From Cafeteria roenbergensis (lineage: Eukaryota; Sar; Bigyra; Bicosoecida; Cafeteriaceae): 64,000 nucleotides of DNA. The position numbers and the translations under genes are program-made. Location: assembly GCA_008330645.1 (NCBI GenBank), contig VLTN01000002.1, forward strand, positions 434,001 through 498,000. Reading direction: 5' to 3'. Of the stretch, positions 55,406-64,000 are shown in pieces; within the stretch, counting starts at the first letter, position 1; each line of letters starts with the position of its first letter. Under the pieces are notes generated by a model that searched no databases, was not told the origin of the DNA, and saw only the letters and a list, made by a program, of their open reading frames with translations.

Positions 55406-56489
55406 CTACTTGCGCCTGCGGCCCTGCTTGCCCCGCACCTGCTTCGCGCCGTCCCCGCCAGTGCCAAAGCCCCTCGCTGCGCCCAGCTTGCGCCCCCCGC
55501 CCACGCGAGGCTTGGTTTGCCTGTTGAGCCGGCCACCGTAGAAGTGGGACTGCAGGAACTCTGCCGCGTTGGCAACGTTGGCTTGGGCCATGGCCTCAGC
55601 GGCATCGTCGCGGTCCCCGAACACCACATGCCTCCCTAGGTCGTCGCGCTCCGGCCCCCTCGTCTTCTTGGGCATGCCACGAGCGCGCAGCACCACGGGC
55701 TTGCCCGAGCCGGGCGCTGCACGCCCTGCCATCCGCTTGGACCCCAGGGCTGCGCCCTCGTCGCTGTCCTCGCTCGAATACCCGTCCTCGTGAGCGGCCG
55801 CCTTTTCTTCATGCTCTCCCTCCGCGGCCGCAGCAAGCAGGGCGTCGTCCAAGTCGTCGTCGGAGTCGGCGTCGTCGCCCTCGGCGGCCTTGCTGGCCGC
55901 CTTGGCAGCCGAGGACCGGGGGCGCTTCCGCCGCTTCCTGGCAAGGCGAGCGGTGGCCTCAGCCTCTGCCGCCTCGGCCGCGATGGCGGCCTGGCGTGCC
56001 GCCGCGAAGGAAATGTCCTGCGGCACGTCGTCTGGCGAGTCGCTGTCGTCGCCGCCGTCGTCTTCAATCGGGCCAAAAGCATCCTCCTTGGCAGCACTGG
56101 CACGTGCCGCTGGCTTCTTGTCTTCCGCCTCCTTGGCTTCACCGTGAGCCACAAGGCGGGCAGCAAGGTCGGCCTGCGCAGAGGCAAGCGTGCGAGGGCG
56201 TGGCGTGGTCGGGGATGCCGGGGGACGCTTAGGCAAGAGGCAAAAAGGGGGGGGGCCGGGGGGGGGAACCCCTGCGGCGCGCCCGCAAGGATCCCGCGCA
56301 CAGTGCCCTCGCCCTATCCCCCTTCTGCGGGCAAGGGGTGGTCTCTAATGCGCTCCGAGGGCCCAGGTGCACGGCCGTCCGAGCGCCGCTGCTCACCTTT
56401 CGCCCGTCGGTCGGGAGTCCGATCGCCGTGCATGCCTCCACAAGCTGGGCCTTGGTGAGCCGAAGCAGGTTTGCGTGCTCGTCCCCCAT
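55406..56489 (-). CDS. SAP-domain nuclear protein (two exons)
   Basis: Exon 1 is 56489-56397 (31 codons, MGDEHANLLRLTKAQLVEAC and on to DGRK), exon 2 is 56173-55406, with a 223-bp intron bounded by GTGAGC and GCGCAG, phase 0. Splicing yields 286 aa and rebuilds a standard SAP motif across the junction: LTKAQLVEACTAIGLPTDGR, then KADLAARLVAHGEAKEAE. SAP domains bind AT-rich scaffold DNA or RNA in the nucleus. The rest alternates acidic (DDGGDDSDSPDD, DDADSDDDLDD) and basic stretches (ARKRRKRPRSS, a likely nuclear signal), with a less simple C-terminal part (NVANAAEFLQSHFYGGRLNR) and a basic tail KQVRGKQGRRRK. Perhaps a ribosome-biogenesis or mRNA-export factor; no closer family recognised. Convergent with the HECT gene, 249 bp apart. 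Confidence 0.72.
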
Positions 56490-56921
56490 GGCGATCCCAA
56501 GCCGCAGCGTGCCGGCCCGCGACGGAGGCAGTTCACGGCGTGCTCTTTGCGGCAGAGCAGAACGGGTCGCAATATTTGCCCCGCACGAGCATCTGCGAGC
56601 GGCTCTGGCAGCCAGCAAGTGTTGAGCCGGCGCGGCAACCGCGCGGCGCAGGGCGGCCGAGCCGCGCAGCAGCCAGGGTGGGGGGGTGGGACGGAGGCAT
56701 GGGCGCGGGGAGAGGCCCTGGGGCGATTGTCTGGCCGGGAGCGGCCGTGGAGCGTGCGCGGCGCCGCGAGTCAGAAGGCTTCGGCTGAGGTTGCACATCG
56801 GACGCAGCAGACACACGCACACAAGGGGGCACCGGCAGCCACGACGGCAGCCCGGACGCCCAACAACCCCCCCCCGCTCCCTCACCCCCGCAACTCAATC
56901 TGGCGCAGGGCGCAGGCGTCG
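56490..56921. other. Region upstream of the SAP gene
   Basis: 432 bp between the SAP gene start and the possible small gene at 56922-57305. Open frames here are Arg/Pro/Gly-rich and look like shadows of GC-rich noncoding DNA. Nothing else recognised. Confidence 0.4.
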
Positions 56922-57305
56922 TCACGGTTCGCCCCCTCTTGGCGCCGCGAAAGCGCGTTCCAGCTCGTCGAGCCGGCGGCAAGTGGCGGCCAGTTCGCGA
57001 CTGCTGCCGTCGCGACCAAGCCTCCTAGAGCGTGCCCGGCGCCGCTTGCCCCCGCCCGCGGAGCCGCTCGACATGCTCAGCAGATCCGCTGCAGCGGCAT
57101 CCAGGGCAGCTGCCCGCTCTGGCGATGCCAGCTCGGCCGCAGGGTTGGGGCGCCTTGCGGACGCAGGGGTTGTGACCGCCGGCGCATGGCAGCAGCTCGC
57201 CTCCCGCTCTGCGTCCGCCGCTGCCAGCACGGCGTCTGCAACGGCGCAGGCATCCTCGTCACAGAGCACCGGCGACGCGTCGTCCCGCTGGGCGCTTGCG
57301 TCCAT
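56922..57305 (-). CDS. Possible small coiled-coil protein
   Basis: 127 residues from the first ATG at 57305 (the frame is open slightly further to a GTG). The composition looks like real coding sequence of this genome (Ala/Asp/Glu-rich helix ACAVADAVLAAADAEREA, a basic patch GGKRRRARSRRLGR, and a closing heptad-like ATCRRLDELERAF), unlike the overlapping plus-strand frames. It may also be the first exon of a spliced gene. No family recognised. Confidence 0.35.
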   Translation of the reverse strand: MDASAQRDDASPVLCDEDACAVADAVLAAADAEREASCCHAPAVTTPASARRPNPAAELASPERAAALDAAAADLLSMSSGSAGGGKRRRARSRRLGRDGSSRELAATCRRLDELERAFAAPRGGEP

Positions 57306-57776
57306 CACTGCAGTGCGGTGCCGCCTGGCGGGCACTTGCCCTACCGCGGGAGCGCACGGGGCCAGCAGAGCAGCCAGGTTTCAGCGCGCCGCGACCAGCC
57401 TCCGTGCAAGCGGCGGGCCGCACAGCGCAGCCAGCGTGGGGCATCAGGCCGAGCGGCCCGCCGGCGGCCGCGTGCAGGAGCCACGCGCGACCGCGCAGGG
57501 AGCTCCCCTCCGCCTCAGCAGCCCGGCCCAGCTCTGGCTTGACGCCTCGCCCCGGCGCGCATCAGCGAGAGCGGGCCGCGCTGCGCGGGGCACTGGCGGC
57601 CCATTGGCCGGCGCAGCCTTCGTCGGCCTGCGGCGTGTGCTGGCGCCGGTCGCTGCAGAGCCACAGGGTCGGACCGCGACGGGCGCAGGTTGAACAGCCC
57701 GTCACTGCTGGCGCGGAGGCCACACTGAGAGCCCGCAGCGCGGTCTGCGGCGCAACTGTCGCGAGCGCGCCTCACG
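57306..57776. other. Divergent upstream region of the tryptophan gene
   Basis: 471 bp between the possible small minus-strand gene and the IGPS-PRAI start. It should hold the promoter of the latter. No clear box, repeat or RNA gene seen. Confidence 0.4.
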
Positions 57777-59582
57777 ATGGCGGACATCCTGACCCGCATC
57801 TGCAAGCAGCGCGAGCTGGACGTGGCCGAGGCGCGAGCGGCGGCGTCGGACGAGGCAGTGCTCGCCGCCGCGCGCGCGGCTGCCCCGTGCCTCAACCTTG
57901 CGGACAGGATCGCTGCCGTGCCGTGCGAGGAGCTCGTGGTTGCGGCCGAGTTCAAGCGCGCGAGCCCGTCCAAGGGGGACATCGCGTGTGACTTGGAAAT
58001 CGGCGCGCAGGTGCGCGAGTACGCCGAGGGCGGCGCGTCCGTGATCAGCGTGCTGACCGAGCCCACGTGGTTCAAGGGGTCGCTCGAAGACCTGGCGGCT
58101 GCGCGCGAGGCTGCCGACCTGTTTGCCGCAGAGACGGGCAAGCCCCGCCCGCTTGTGCTGCGCAAGGACTTCGTGGTGGACCGCTACCAGGTGCTGGAGG
58201 CGCGCGCTCGCGGGGCGGACACGGTGTTGCTCATCGTCGCCTGGCTCGAGACCGCGGACCGCGTCAGGGCGCTGCTGGAGGTGGCGCGCTCGCTCGGGAT
58301 GGAGCCCTTCGTGGAGGTGGCGTCGCTGGCGGAGCTTCGCGTCGCCCTGGAGGCTGGCTCCCGCGTGATCGGGGTGAACAACCGGGACCTCCGCACGTTC
58401 AAGGTCGACCCTGACATGACCGGGCGCGTCGTCGGCGAGCTGCAGCGCCTTTCCGGGGGCGCCGCGGCCGCGGAGGCCACCGACGCCGAGGACCGCCTGC
58501 GGGGCGCCGCTGCTGCGGCGGTCGTGTTTGCCTTTTCGGGGATCAAGGGCCCCTCCCACGTGCGGGAGCTGCGGCAGAGCTGCGGCGAAGTGTCCCCGCT
58601 TCGAGGCGTGCTTGTGGGCGAGCACCTCATGCGCGCTGGCGACGCCAGAGCCGAGGTTGCTGCCCTCCGCGGCGCGTGGCCTCACAAGGCGGCCGCCAGC
58701 GTCGCGTCCGCGGCGGAGCTGCTGGCCTCCTCGGAGCCGGGGGCCCGCTCGAAGATTTGCGGCGTGTGCACGGCGGACGACGCCGTTGCGGCTGCTCGGG
58801 CCGGGGCAAGCTTCGTCGGGATGATTCTGTGCCCCGGCACGCCGCGGAGCGTGGGCGCCGAGGAGGCGGCTGCCATCACCGCGTCGCTCCGAGCCTTCCG
58901 CGAAACGGAAAGCAGCTCGCTGCTGGGACAGGCCAGAGACCGCAAGGCGCACATGGCGGCCCGGTCGTTTGCTCTCGTGCGTGCAGCGGCGCGGGCCAGA
59001 CCCTTGGCCGTGGGCGTGTTTCGAGGCCAAGGCCCAAGCGAGGTGGCAAGCCTGGCCGCCGCGGCGGGGGTGGACGTCGCGCAGCTGCACGGCAGCGAGG
59101 ACCCTTCGGACGCAGGGTGGGCGGAGCTCGCAGTGCCCATCGTCAAGGTGATCCACGTCGAGGTGTCGCCGGCCACGGAGGCAGCGCAGGCGGCGGCCGC
59201 AACGCGAGCTGCGGCTGCCGCGCCTGAAGCCGAAGCAGAGGCCGCGGTGACTTCCGCTCTGGCGCAGGCGCGTGCGTGGGCGCCTGTGGCGTCCGCGCTG
59301 ATTTTGGACACGAAGATCAAGGGAGCGGCCCACGGGGGCGGCAGCGGAGTGTCGTTTGATTGGCGCCTCGCGCGGCTGCTGACCGAGGCCTCGGGAGGAG
59401 AGCTGCCCGTTGGCATCGCGGGCGGCCTCACGCCCTCCAACGTGCGCGCCGCGGCTGAGGCGAGTGGCGCTTTCCTTGTTGACGTGTCTGGCGGCGTGGA
59501 GGCGAGCCTGCGGCGCAAGGACGGCGCGCTGGTTGCTGAGTTTTGCGTGGAGGCCGGGCGCGCCCGGCTGCAACCGGAGTGA
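57777..59582 (+). CDS. trpCF: Bifunctional indole-3-glycerol-phosphate synthase / phosphoribosylanthranilate isomerase
   Basis: 601 residues, no intron. Residues ~1-290 are the IGPS (TrpC) barrel: AAEFKRASPSKGDI, the ASVISVLTEPTWFKGS strand-loop, LVLRKDFVVDRYQV, PFVEVASLAEL and VIGVNNRDLRTFKVD. From ~320 the PRAI (TrpF) barrel follows: SKICGVC with its catalytic Cys, SFVGMILCPGTPRSV, DVAQLHGSED, then ILDTKIKG with the catalytic Asp, and LPVGIAGGLTPSNV with FLVDVSGGVE. Together they convert N-phosphoribosylanthranilate to indole-3-glycerol phosphate, two successive steps of tryptophan synthesis. Gene order IGPS-PRAI matches the E. coli TrpC(F) and fungal fusions, without the glutaminase domain of fungi. 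An Ala/Glu-rich insertion (~465-490) lengthens the PRAI half. No clear targeting peptide, so probably cytosolic. Confidence 0.93.
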   Translation: MADILTRICKQRELDVAEARAAASDEAVLAAARAAAPCLNLADRIAAVPCEELVVAAEFKRASPSKGDIACDLEIGAQVREYAEGGASVISVLTEPTWFKGSLEDLAAAREAADLFAAETGKPRPLVLRKDFVVDRYQVLEARARGADTVLLIVAWLETADRVRALLEVARSLGMEPFVEVASLAELRVALEAGSRVIGVNNRDLRTFKVDPDMTGRVVGELQRLSGGAAAAEATDAEDRLRGAAAAAVVFAFSGIKGPSHVRELRQSCGEVSPLRGVLVGEHLMRAGDARAEVAALRGAWPHKAAASVASAAELLASSEPGARSKICGVCTADDAVAAARAGASFVGMILCPGTPRSVGAEEAAAITASLRAFRETESSSLLGQARDRKAHMAARSFALVRAAARARPLAVGVFRGQGPSEVASLAAAAGVDVAQLHGSEDPSDAGWAELAVPIVKVIHVEVSPATEAAQAAAATRAAAAAPEAEAEAAVTSALAQARAWAPVASALILDTKIKGAAHGGGSGVSFDWRLARLLTEASGGELPVGIAGGLTPSNVRAAAEASGAFLVDVSGGVEASLRRKDGALVAEFCVEAGRARLQPE

Positions 59583-59864
59583 GCCCTCTCGCCAGCGCGA
59601 AGCGCCACCCACCAGCACGCGCGCGCGGTCGTGAGTGACCTGGCGTGACTCCCGCCCGGCCGGCGACTTGCCCGCCGCTGCTCAAACAAAGCCCTTGTTG
59701 CCGGTGAATATTGGAGGGCACTGCAATATCGCATGCGCCCGCTCTGCAGCAGGCGTCGACGACGTCGGCTAGCGCAGCCGCGAGCCCCAAAAAGGCGCCC
59801 CACCGCGCAACCGGCGTCCCGGACGCCAGGGCTTGCGGTCGGAACACTGTTTTCCACGGCAGAG

Positions 59865-61702
59865 ATGGCGAGGCGCCGCGGTGCTGGCCGCCTGGCGTCC
59901 GCCCTTGTGCTCGCGGCCACCTCAGCCCTCGTGAGCTTGCACCGCCAGGAGCAGCGCAGCCGCGCGCGGCCGCGCTTGCCGACCCCAAGGGAGGCCGGCA
60001 GGCAGCGAAGGGCGTGCTCGCGTAGCTGTGGCAGTGCACTGACTGGCGCAGCGCGTGGCCGAGCGGGGCCGGTCGACCGGCGGGCGGGTCGGGCCTGCAC
60101 TCGCGCTGCGGCGCAGGCCTTGCCGCTCTCATCACGGTGGCCGGCAGGGGTGCGAGGGGCGCATGCCACGGGACTGGGCGCATCGGCGTCGCCTTGGGGG
60201 CTCGTGGCGGGTCGGCGGGCCGGCTGCGGCGAGGGGCGAGGCACGATTGAATCGCTGGCCGGACTGCGGCTTTGCTGGGGTCCACGGCCTGCGCAGCGCA
60301 TGCGTTTGACTGCTGCCTCCGTGCTTTCCGCAACTGTCTTTGGGATGCGCAATTCCATTTTTGCCCGGGCACGCCGCAGGTGGCCGGGAGTGGCCTGGAA
60401 TCTCTTACTCAGGCAAGCGACGCGTCGCAAGCGGCCGGCCAGGCAGGCGCCCAGAGCTCCGCACAGGCGCAGGCGCAGCTGCTGGCACAGTACCAGGCGC
60501 AGCTTCAGGCCCAGGGCCAGGCGCAGGCACAGGCCCAGGCACAGGGACAGGCCGGCGCAGGCCAGGGACAGGTCAACAGCGGCTCCCTCCCGCTCAACAC
60601 CAACCAGTACACGGCCGCCGGCTACGTCGCCTCGGTTGCCCCTCTCATGTCGCGCGCATGGCACTCTCCGTCTGGCTTTCAGACGGCTCACCTGGCCAAC
60701 GGCATGACCATGAACGTGCCCATCGATCTGCCCTCGACCGCGGTCTACTCGCCCACGGGAGCCCCTGGCGGCGCCGTGGGAGGCGTCATGGGGAGCATGC
60801 CCGGCCTGCCCGCCGGCGTCTCCGGCCACGCCATGTCCGCGCTTGACCCGGAGCTGGCGTACGTGCAGCAGCAGCAGCTCGCGGAAAAGGCCCGCGTGGC
60901 GCAGGAGATCCAGGCGCTGCAGTATGAGGCGGCGATGCGCGCCCGCGACGTTGCAATGTCCAACATGGGGGTGCATGTGGCCGAGCAGCGCCTCTCGCAT
61001 GCCCAGCAGCTCGCGCACGCTGTGCACGCCCGCCTGGCGGCAGCGCAGCGCCAGCTTGCTGCGCTGGACGTGGCCCAGCGCCGCGCTGCGGACCAGTCGC
61101 AGCTCAACCAGCTGCAGGCCGCGCTCGCCGAGGCCTCGGCCTCCGAGGCCGCCCTCACCGGTGCCCGCGCCGGCCACCAGTCGCTGGTCCACGCGCTCCA
61201 GGCCTCCATCAAGTCCGCCTCCTCCCGCGTGGACGCGGCCACCGGCGCCATCGAGACCATTCTGGCCGGCCAGGGCGACAAGCCAAACGAGATCCACGGC
61301 TCCAACGGCGTCACCTCGGACATCTCCTCCACGCTCCACAAGCAGTTCGACATGTCGAGGTCCCGCGCTATGGAGATTGCCAAGTTCCAGCGCACGCTCT
61401 CCAACGCCGTGCCTTCGGCAGCCGACCTCGTGACCCAGGCGCACGACTCCATCACCGAGGCAGGCGAGCACGCGCGCGCGGAAGCGGCCAGCGAGGCTCT
61501 CTCGGACACGAGCGACAAGGAGGGCGGGCCCGCGGCATCCGCTGGCACCCACGGATCCGGGGCCGACGCTGAGGAGGAGGAGGAGGAGGACAACGAGGAC
61601 GAGCCTGCCCTGCTTCAGACGCAGTCCGCCACTGCCCGGAACCTGCGTGAGGCAGCGTCCCGGGTGGCCGGCCGCAAGCTCCGCGGCGACGCCTCGGCCT
61701 GA
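59865..61702 (+). CDS. Secreted Gln/Ala-rich coiled-coil protein (two exons)
   Basis: Exon 1 is 59865-59930 (22 codons), exon 2 is 60380-61702; the 449-bp intron starts GTGAGC and ends GCCGCAG, phase 0. The joined N-terminus, MARRRGAGRLASALVLAATS followed by ALVAGSG, is a clear signal peptide completed by splicing. Then come a QAQAQLLAQYQAQLQAQGQ-type Gln/Ala repeat, a ~120-residue mixed segment, a long coiled coil (VHARLAAAQRQLAALDVAQ and so on, about residues 190-330), an acidic run (EEEEEEDNEDE) and a basic end with GRKLRGDASA. About 462 aa in total. No family recognised; an extracellular or vesicle structural protein is likely from the signal peptide and coiled coil. Confidence 0.6.
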
Positions 61703-62176
61703 CCGTCCCCTCCCCCCCTTGCCGCTGCCCCAGGCCGGCTGCCGCGGGCGCTCGCTCGGCAGCAACCTATCCGTTGCTCGGGCGCAGCGGCCGTGCTCTC
61801 GTGCACTGGGCAAGCGCGGCCTGGGCGCCCTCTTCGTTTGATTTTTGGAGCTCATTGCTCCAATGCGTGCCTGTCCTGTGTGTGTGCGTGAGTGTGCGGG
61901 TGGGTGCGTGCGCGCGCGCGTGCGCGGCGCTTTCTCGCAACTCGCCCCTCGCCGCCCGCAACCAAGGGCGATCCGTGCAGGCGGACTTTGCAAGACGTGT
62001 GCAGATCAGCATTGGGACGCGCGAGCAAGCAAATGCCAGGGCGGGGGGGGGGGGGGGGGGGGGCAGCGGGACACTCGGAGCCAGCAGGCTCGGCGCACGA
62101 GTGAACACCCCCCCAACGCGCACGCAAGCAGTCAACCAGGGGTGGAGGGGATCAAAGAGCCGAGGCGCGAGCTCGC
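61703..62176. other. Intergenic region between convergent genes, with simple repeats
   Basis: 474 bp. Contains a GT/GC alternating stretch (about 61878-61925) and a run of about 21 G at 62043-62063. The remainder should be 3' UTRs of the two convergent genes. No gene recognised. Confidence 0.5.
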
Positions 62177-64000
62177 TCAGTCGTCGAACATGGCCGTGTA
62201 GCCGCTGGCCGGCTCCGGGAGCGTGTCCATGGCGCCCGAGGGTCTGAAGGCCACGTACTGGGACTGGTACGCATGGTGGCGGCAGCGGCGGTAGACGAAG
62301 AAGCCGATGCCGCCCATGGCCAGGAGACCGCCCGTGACGCTGAGCGCGATGATCGCGCCCTGCGGGAAGCCCTCCTCGGGCGCAGGCGGGGGCGGTGCAG
62401 CGCCGGTGGTGGCAGTGGCGGAAGAGGGGAAGGCGATGGACTGGGTGGCAGACTGGCCGCCTGCCGCGAGGAAGAGGGACCGACGGCCAGATGAGCCAGC
62501 CGGCGCGGAGAGTGCGCGCGAGTGCGCGGCCCCGCGGCGCATGGCGTCGGAGCGGGCGATCTCTGCCTCGGCGGGCCGCTCGGAGGCGTCGAGCCAAGCG
62601 CCCTGGCGCTCGTCGTAAATTGCGGTGACGACGGCGTCCGCAAAGGAGGTGCTGAGGCAAGTCGCGTCGCAGGTGAGGATGACGTTCGCGGCGTACTCGG
62701 AGTCGGGCGCGAGGCCGCCGACGCTGAGGCTGGTCTCGTCTCGCTCGGTCACGCGGGTGATGGTGCCGTCGCGGGAGGCGACGAGGTCCAGGCCGCAAGC
62801 CGTGGTGCTGACGCCCTGGGTACCGGCAAAGCCGCCCTTGCGCATGACCACCTTGGCAGTTGTGCCCTTGGCGCGGATGCGGGCGCCGTTGGACTCCAGC
62901 TCGGGGAGCGGCCAGGTCACGGTCAGGCCCACGCCAGTGGAGTCCTGGACAGCCGCCATGCTGGGGGACCTGCTGCCGGTGGGGCCGGTGCGCGGCACGA
63001 GGTAGTACGTGTCGTTGAGGCTGGCGGACACGGAGAAGGTCTCGGTGAGGAGGCCGCCGCCGTCGCGCGAGGCGAGAGCGCGGCGGCGAGAGCCAGCGGT
63101 GTCCACGGAGAAGTAGAGGCGGGATGCGAGGGAGGAGGGAACCACGACGCTGGCGCGGCCGCCGGAGCCCAGGGTAGCGGTGGAGGCCGCAAACGAGTGA
63201 TCGGCCTTGGAGGGCTTGAACGGGTTGGCACACACCCCTCCGCTGCCGGTGTCCGAGGCCAACGGGTCGCAAACGAAGAGGCTGGGCAGGCCAGGGCCGC
63301 ACGCTTCCAGGTTGATCTGCACGCGGGAGGCGCCGGAGCTCGGCTGGAGGAAGAGCTCGAACAGGGCGGCCTGTCCCTCAGGCACGGAGCTGGGCTGGGA
63401 CTGCCACACGTCGCCGACGACGGACGCAAAGTCGATGTAGCTGACGCCCGAACCGGCCTGGGAGGCGCCCACAATGCTAAAGTCGGTCGGACAGCTGGTG
63501 CCGAGGCCGCAGATGGCGGTGACGGAGATGAAATAGACGCAGGAGGACCCGGCGCGGGCCGTGCAGTGAGCGGCGCTGCCGGTGCCGACGATGAGCGTCC
63601 GGGAAGAGGAGCCGACGACGAGCGCGCTCATGGCGTGGTGGTTGGCGTTGGGGGCCTGGTCGGCCGGCGTGCACGCCTCGGCCGAGCACGAGGTGAGGAA
63701 GATGCTCAGGCCGGCGGTGCCCTGCAGCATGAGGGTGTCCAGCCGTGAGACGGAGAACTTGACGTCGTGGGCCGCCGCAGTGCCGTCCAGCTGGAGGGCA
63801 AAGACGCTCGGGACGATTGCGTCAGCGGTGCCCGTGGCGGGGGTGCCGTCCGAGAGCTGGACCGGGTTGGACTGCTGCACCGTCAGCGTGTACTCGCCGG
63901 CGAAGACGCCGAAGACGCCGAGGTAGAAGTAGCCCGGGCGGAAGTCCACGCTGGCCTGGCAGGTCTGGTTGTAGGCGGAGGCGCACGGGTCGTCGTGCGC
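62177..64000 (-). CDS. Type I membrane protein with FN3-like domain, C-terminal part (partial at window edge)
   Basis: The frame is open to the right edge (in-frame codons read AHDDPCASAYNQTCQAS there), so at least 607 residues are present and the N-terminus with signal peptide lies outside. The visible ectodomain is Ser/Thr/Gly-rich with paired Cys (TSCSAEAC, CGLGTSCP). It starts with a segment YFYLGVFGVFAGEYTLTV, similar to the edge strand of PPC-type domains. An FN3-like domain follows (GVGLTVTWPLPELES ... SLSVGGLAPDSEYAANV). One membrane helix, GAIIALSVTGGLLAMGGIGF, precedes a basic stop and a ~37-residue cytosolic tail ending GYTAMFDD. Probably a cell-surface receptor or adhesion protein; ligand unknown. 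Confidence 0.65.
   Translation of the reverse strand, partial: AHDDPCASAYNQTCQASVDFRPGYFYLGVFGVFAGEYTLTVQQSNPVQLSDGTPATGTADAIVPSVFALQLDGTAAAHDVKFSVSRLDTLMLQGTAGLSIFLTSCSAEACTPADQAPNANHHAMSALVVGSSSRTLIVGTGSAAHCTARAGSSCVYFISVTAICGLGTSCPTDFSIVGASQAGSGVSYIDFASVVGDVWQSQPSSVPEGQAALFELFLQPSSGASRVQINLEACGPGLPSLFVCDPLASDTGSGGVCANPFKPSKADHSFAASTATLGSGGRASVVVPSSLASRLYFSVDTAGSRRRALASRDGGGLLTETFSVSASLNDTYYLVPRTGPTGSRSPSMAAVQDSTGVGLTVTWPLPELESNGARIRAKGTTAKVVMRKGGFAGTQGVSTTACGLDLVASRDGTITRVTERDETSLSVGGLAPDSEYAANVILTCDATCLSTSFADAVVTAIYDERQGAWLDASERPAEAEIARSDAMRRGAAHSRALSAPAGSSGRRSLFLAAGGQSATQSIAFPSSATATTGAAPPPPAPEEGFPQGAIIALSVTGGLLAMGGIGFFVYRRCRHHAYQSQYVAFRPSGAMDTLPEPASGYTAMFDD

Noticed and set aside
56686-57693. 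Plus-strand open frame of 335 codons
   Set aside because: Arg/Pro/Ser/Thr-rich composition typical of antisense shadows here; the minus strand looks more like real coding sequence and no motif is present.
58682-61993. Long minus-strand open frame (1103 codons) opposite the tryptophan and secreted-protein genes
   Set aside because: It is antisense to a certain enzyme gene; the high GC content removes stop codons in shadow frames.
62043-62063. Run of ~21 G as a possible structural or regulatory quadruplex element
   Set aside because: It lies between convergent genes next to GT/GC simple sequence and may vary in length or be a sequencing artefact; no support for function.

Overview
The window is a GC-rich, gene-dense protist chromosome with one AT-rich block about 20.6 kb long (22069-42649) cut into it. 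The host genes have long, Ala-rich open frames, very high GC at third positions, few short GT-AG introns and close spacing. The AT-rich block is an endogenous virophage of the mavirus/EMALE (endogenous mavirus-like element) type. Its gene set and the GC-rich flanks point to a heterotrophic stramenopile flagellate of the Cafeteria kind. The species is inferred; the element family is read directly from its genes.

Left host part (1-22068): the 3' part of a THH1/TOM1-like membrane protein gene; a 3610-residue NBAS/Sec39-like vesicle-tethering protein; a convergent four-exon gene ending in four near-identical C2H2 zinc fingers; and, divergent from it, the first 87 codons of a very large HECT ubiquitin ligase.

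Element (22069-42649): 617-621 bp terminal inverted repeats beginning with a C run, flanked by the 5-bp target duplication GCCGC. The minus-strand left half carries a morphogenesis block: phage-like fibre with S74 chaperone, major capsid protein, penton, adenovirus-type protease, packaging ATPase and a nucleotidyltransferase-like protein. The plus-strand middle carries a 372-residue unknown, a lipase, a P-loop-like protein, small unknowns, a second S74 protein and a protein with a duplicated module. The right part carries a GIY-YIG nuclease, small zinc-finger and HPQLK proteins, protein-primed DNA polymerase B, rve integrase with chromodomain, and primase-helicase. Two FNIP-repeat genes lie inside the left TIR. 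Most genes follow a TCTA motif in AT-rich sequence (the giant-virus late-promoter type). The polymerase, helicase and first FNIP gene share a different, longer leader. AT-rich hairpins sit at most gene ends. The element looks whole, with at most about one possible break, and seems young because its TIRs are nearly identical.

Right host part (42655-64000): the remaining 4167 codons of the HECT gene. Removing the element plus one copy of the duplication restores the HECT frame exactly, so this allele is an insertional interruption. Then follow a two-exon SAP-domain nuclear protein (minus), a small possible coiled-coil gene (minus), a bifunctional tryptophan enzyme (IGPS-PRAI, TrpC-TrpF fusion), a secreted Gln/Ala-rich coiled-coil protein whose signal peptide is split by an intron, and the C-terminal part of a type I membrane protein running off the right edge. 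No rRNA, tRNA or CRISPR was seen.
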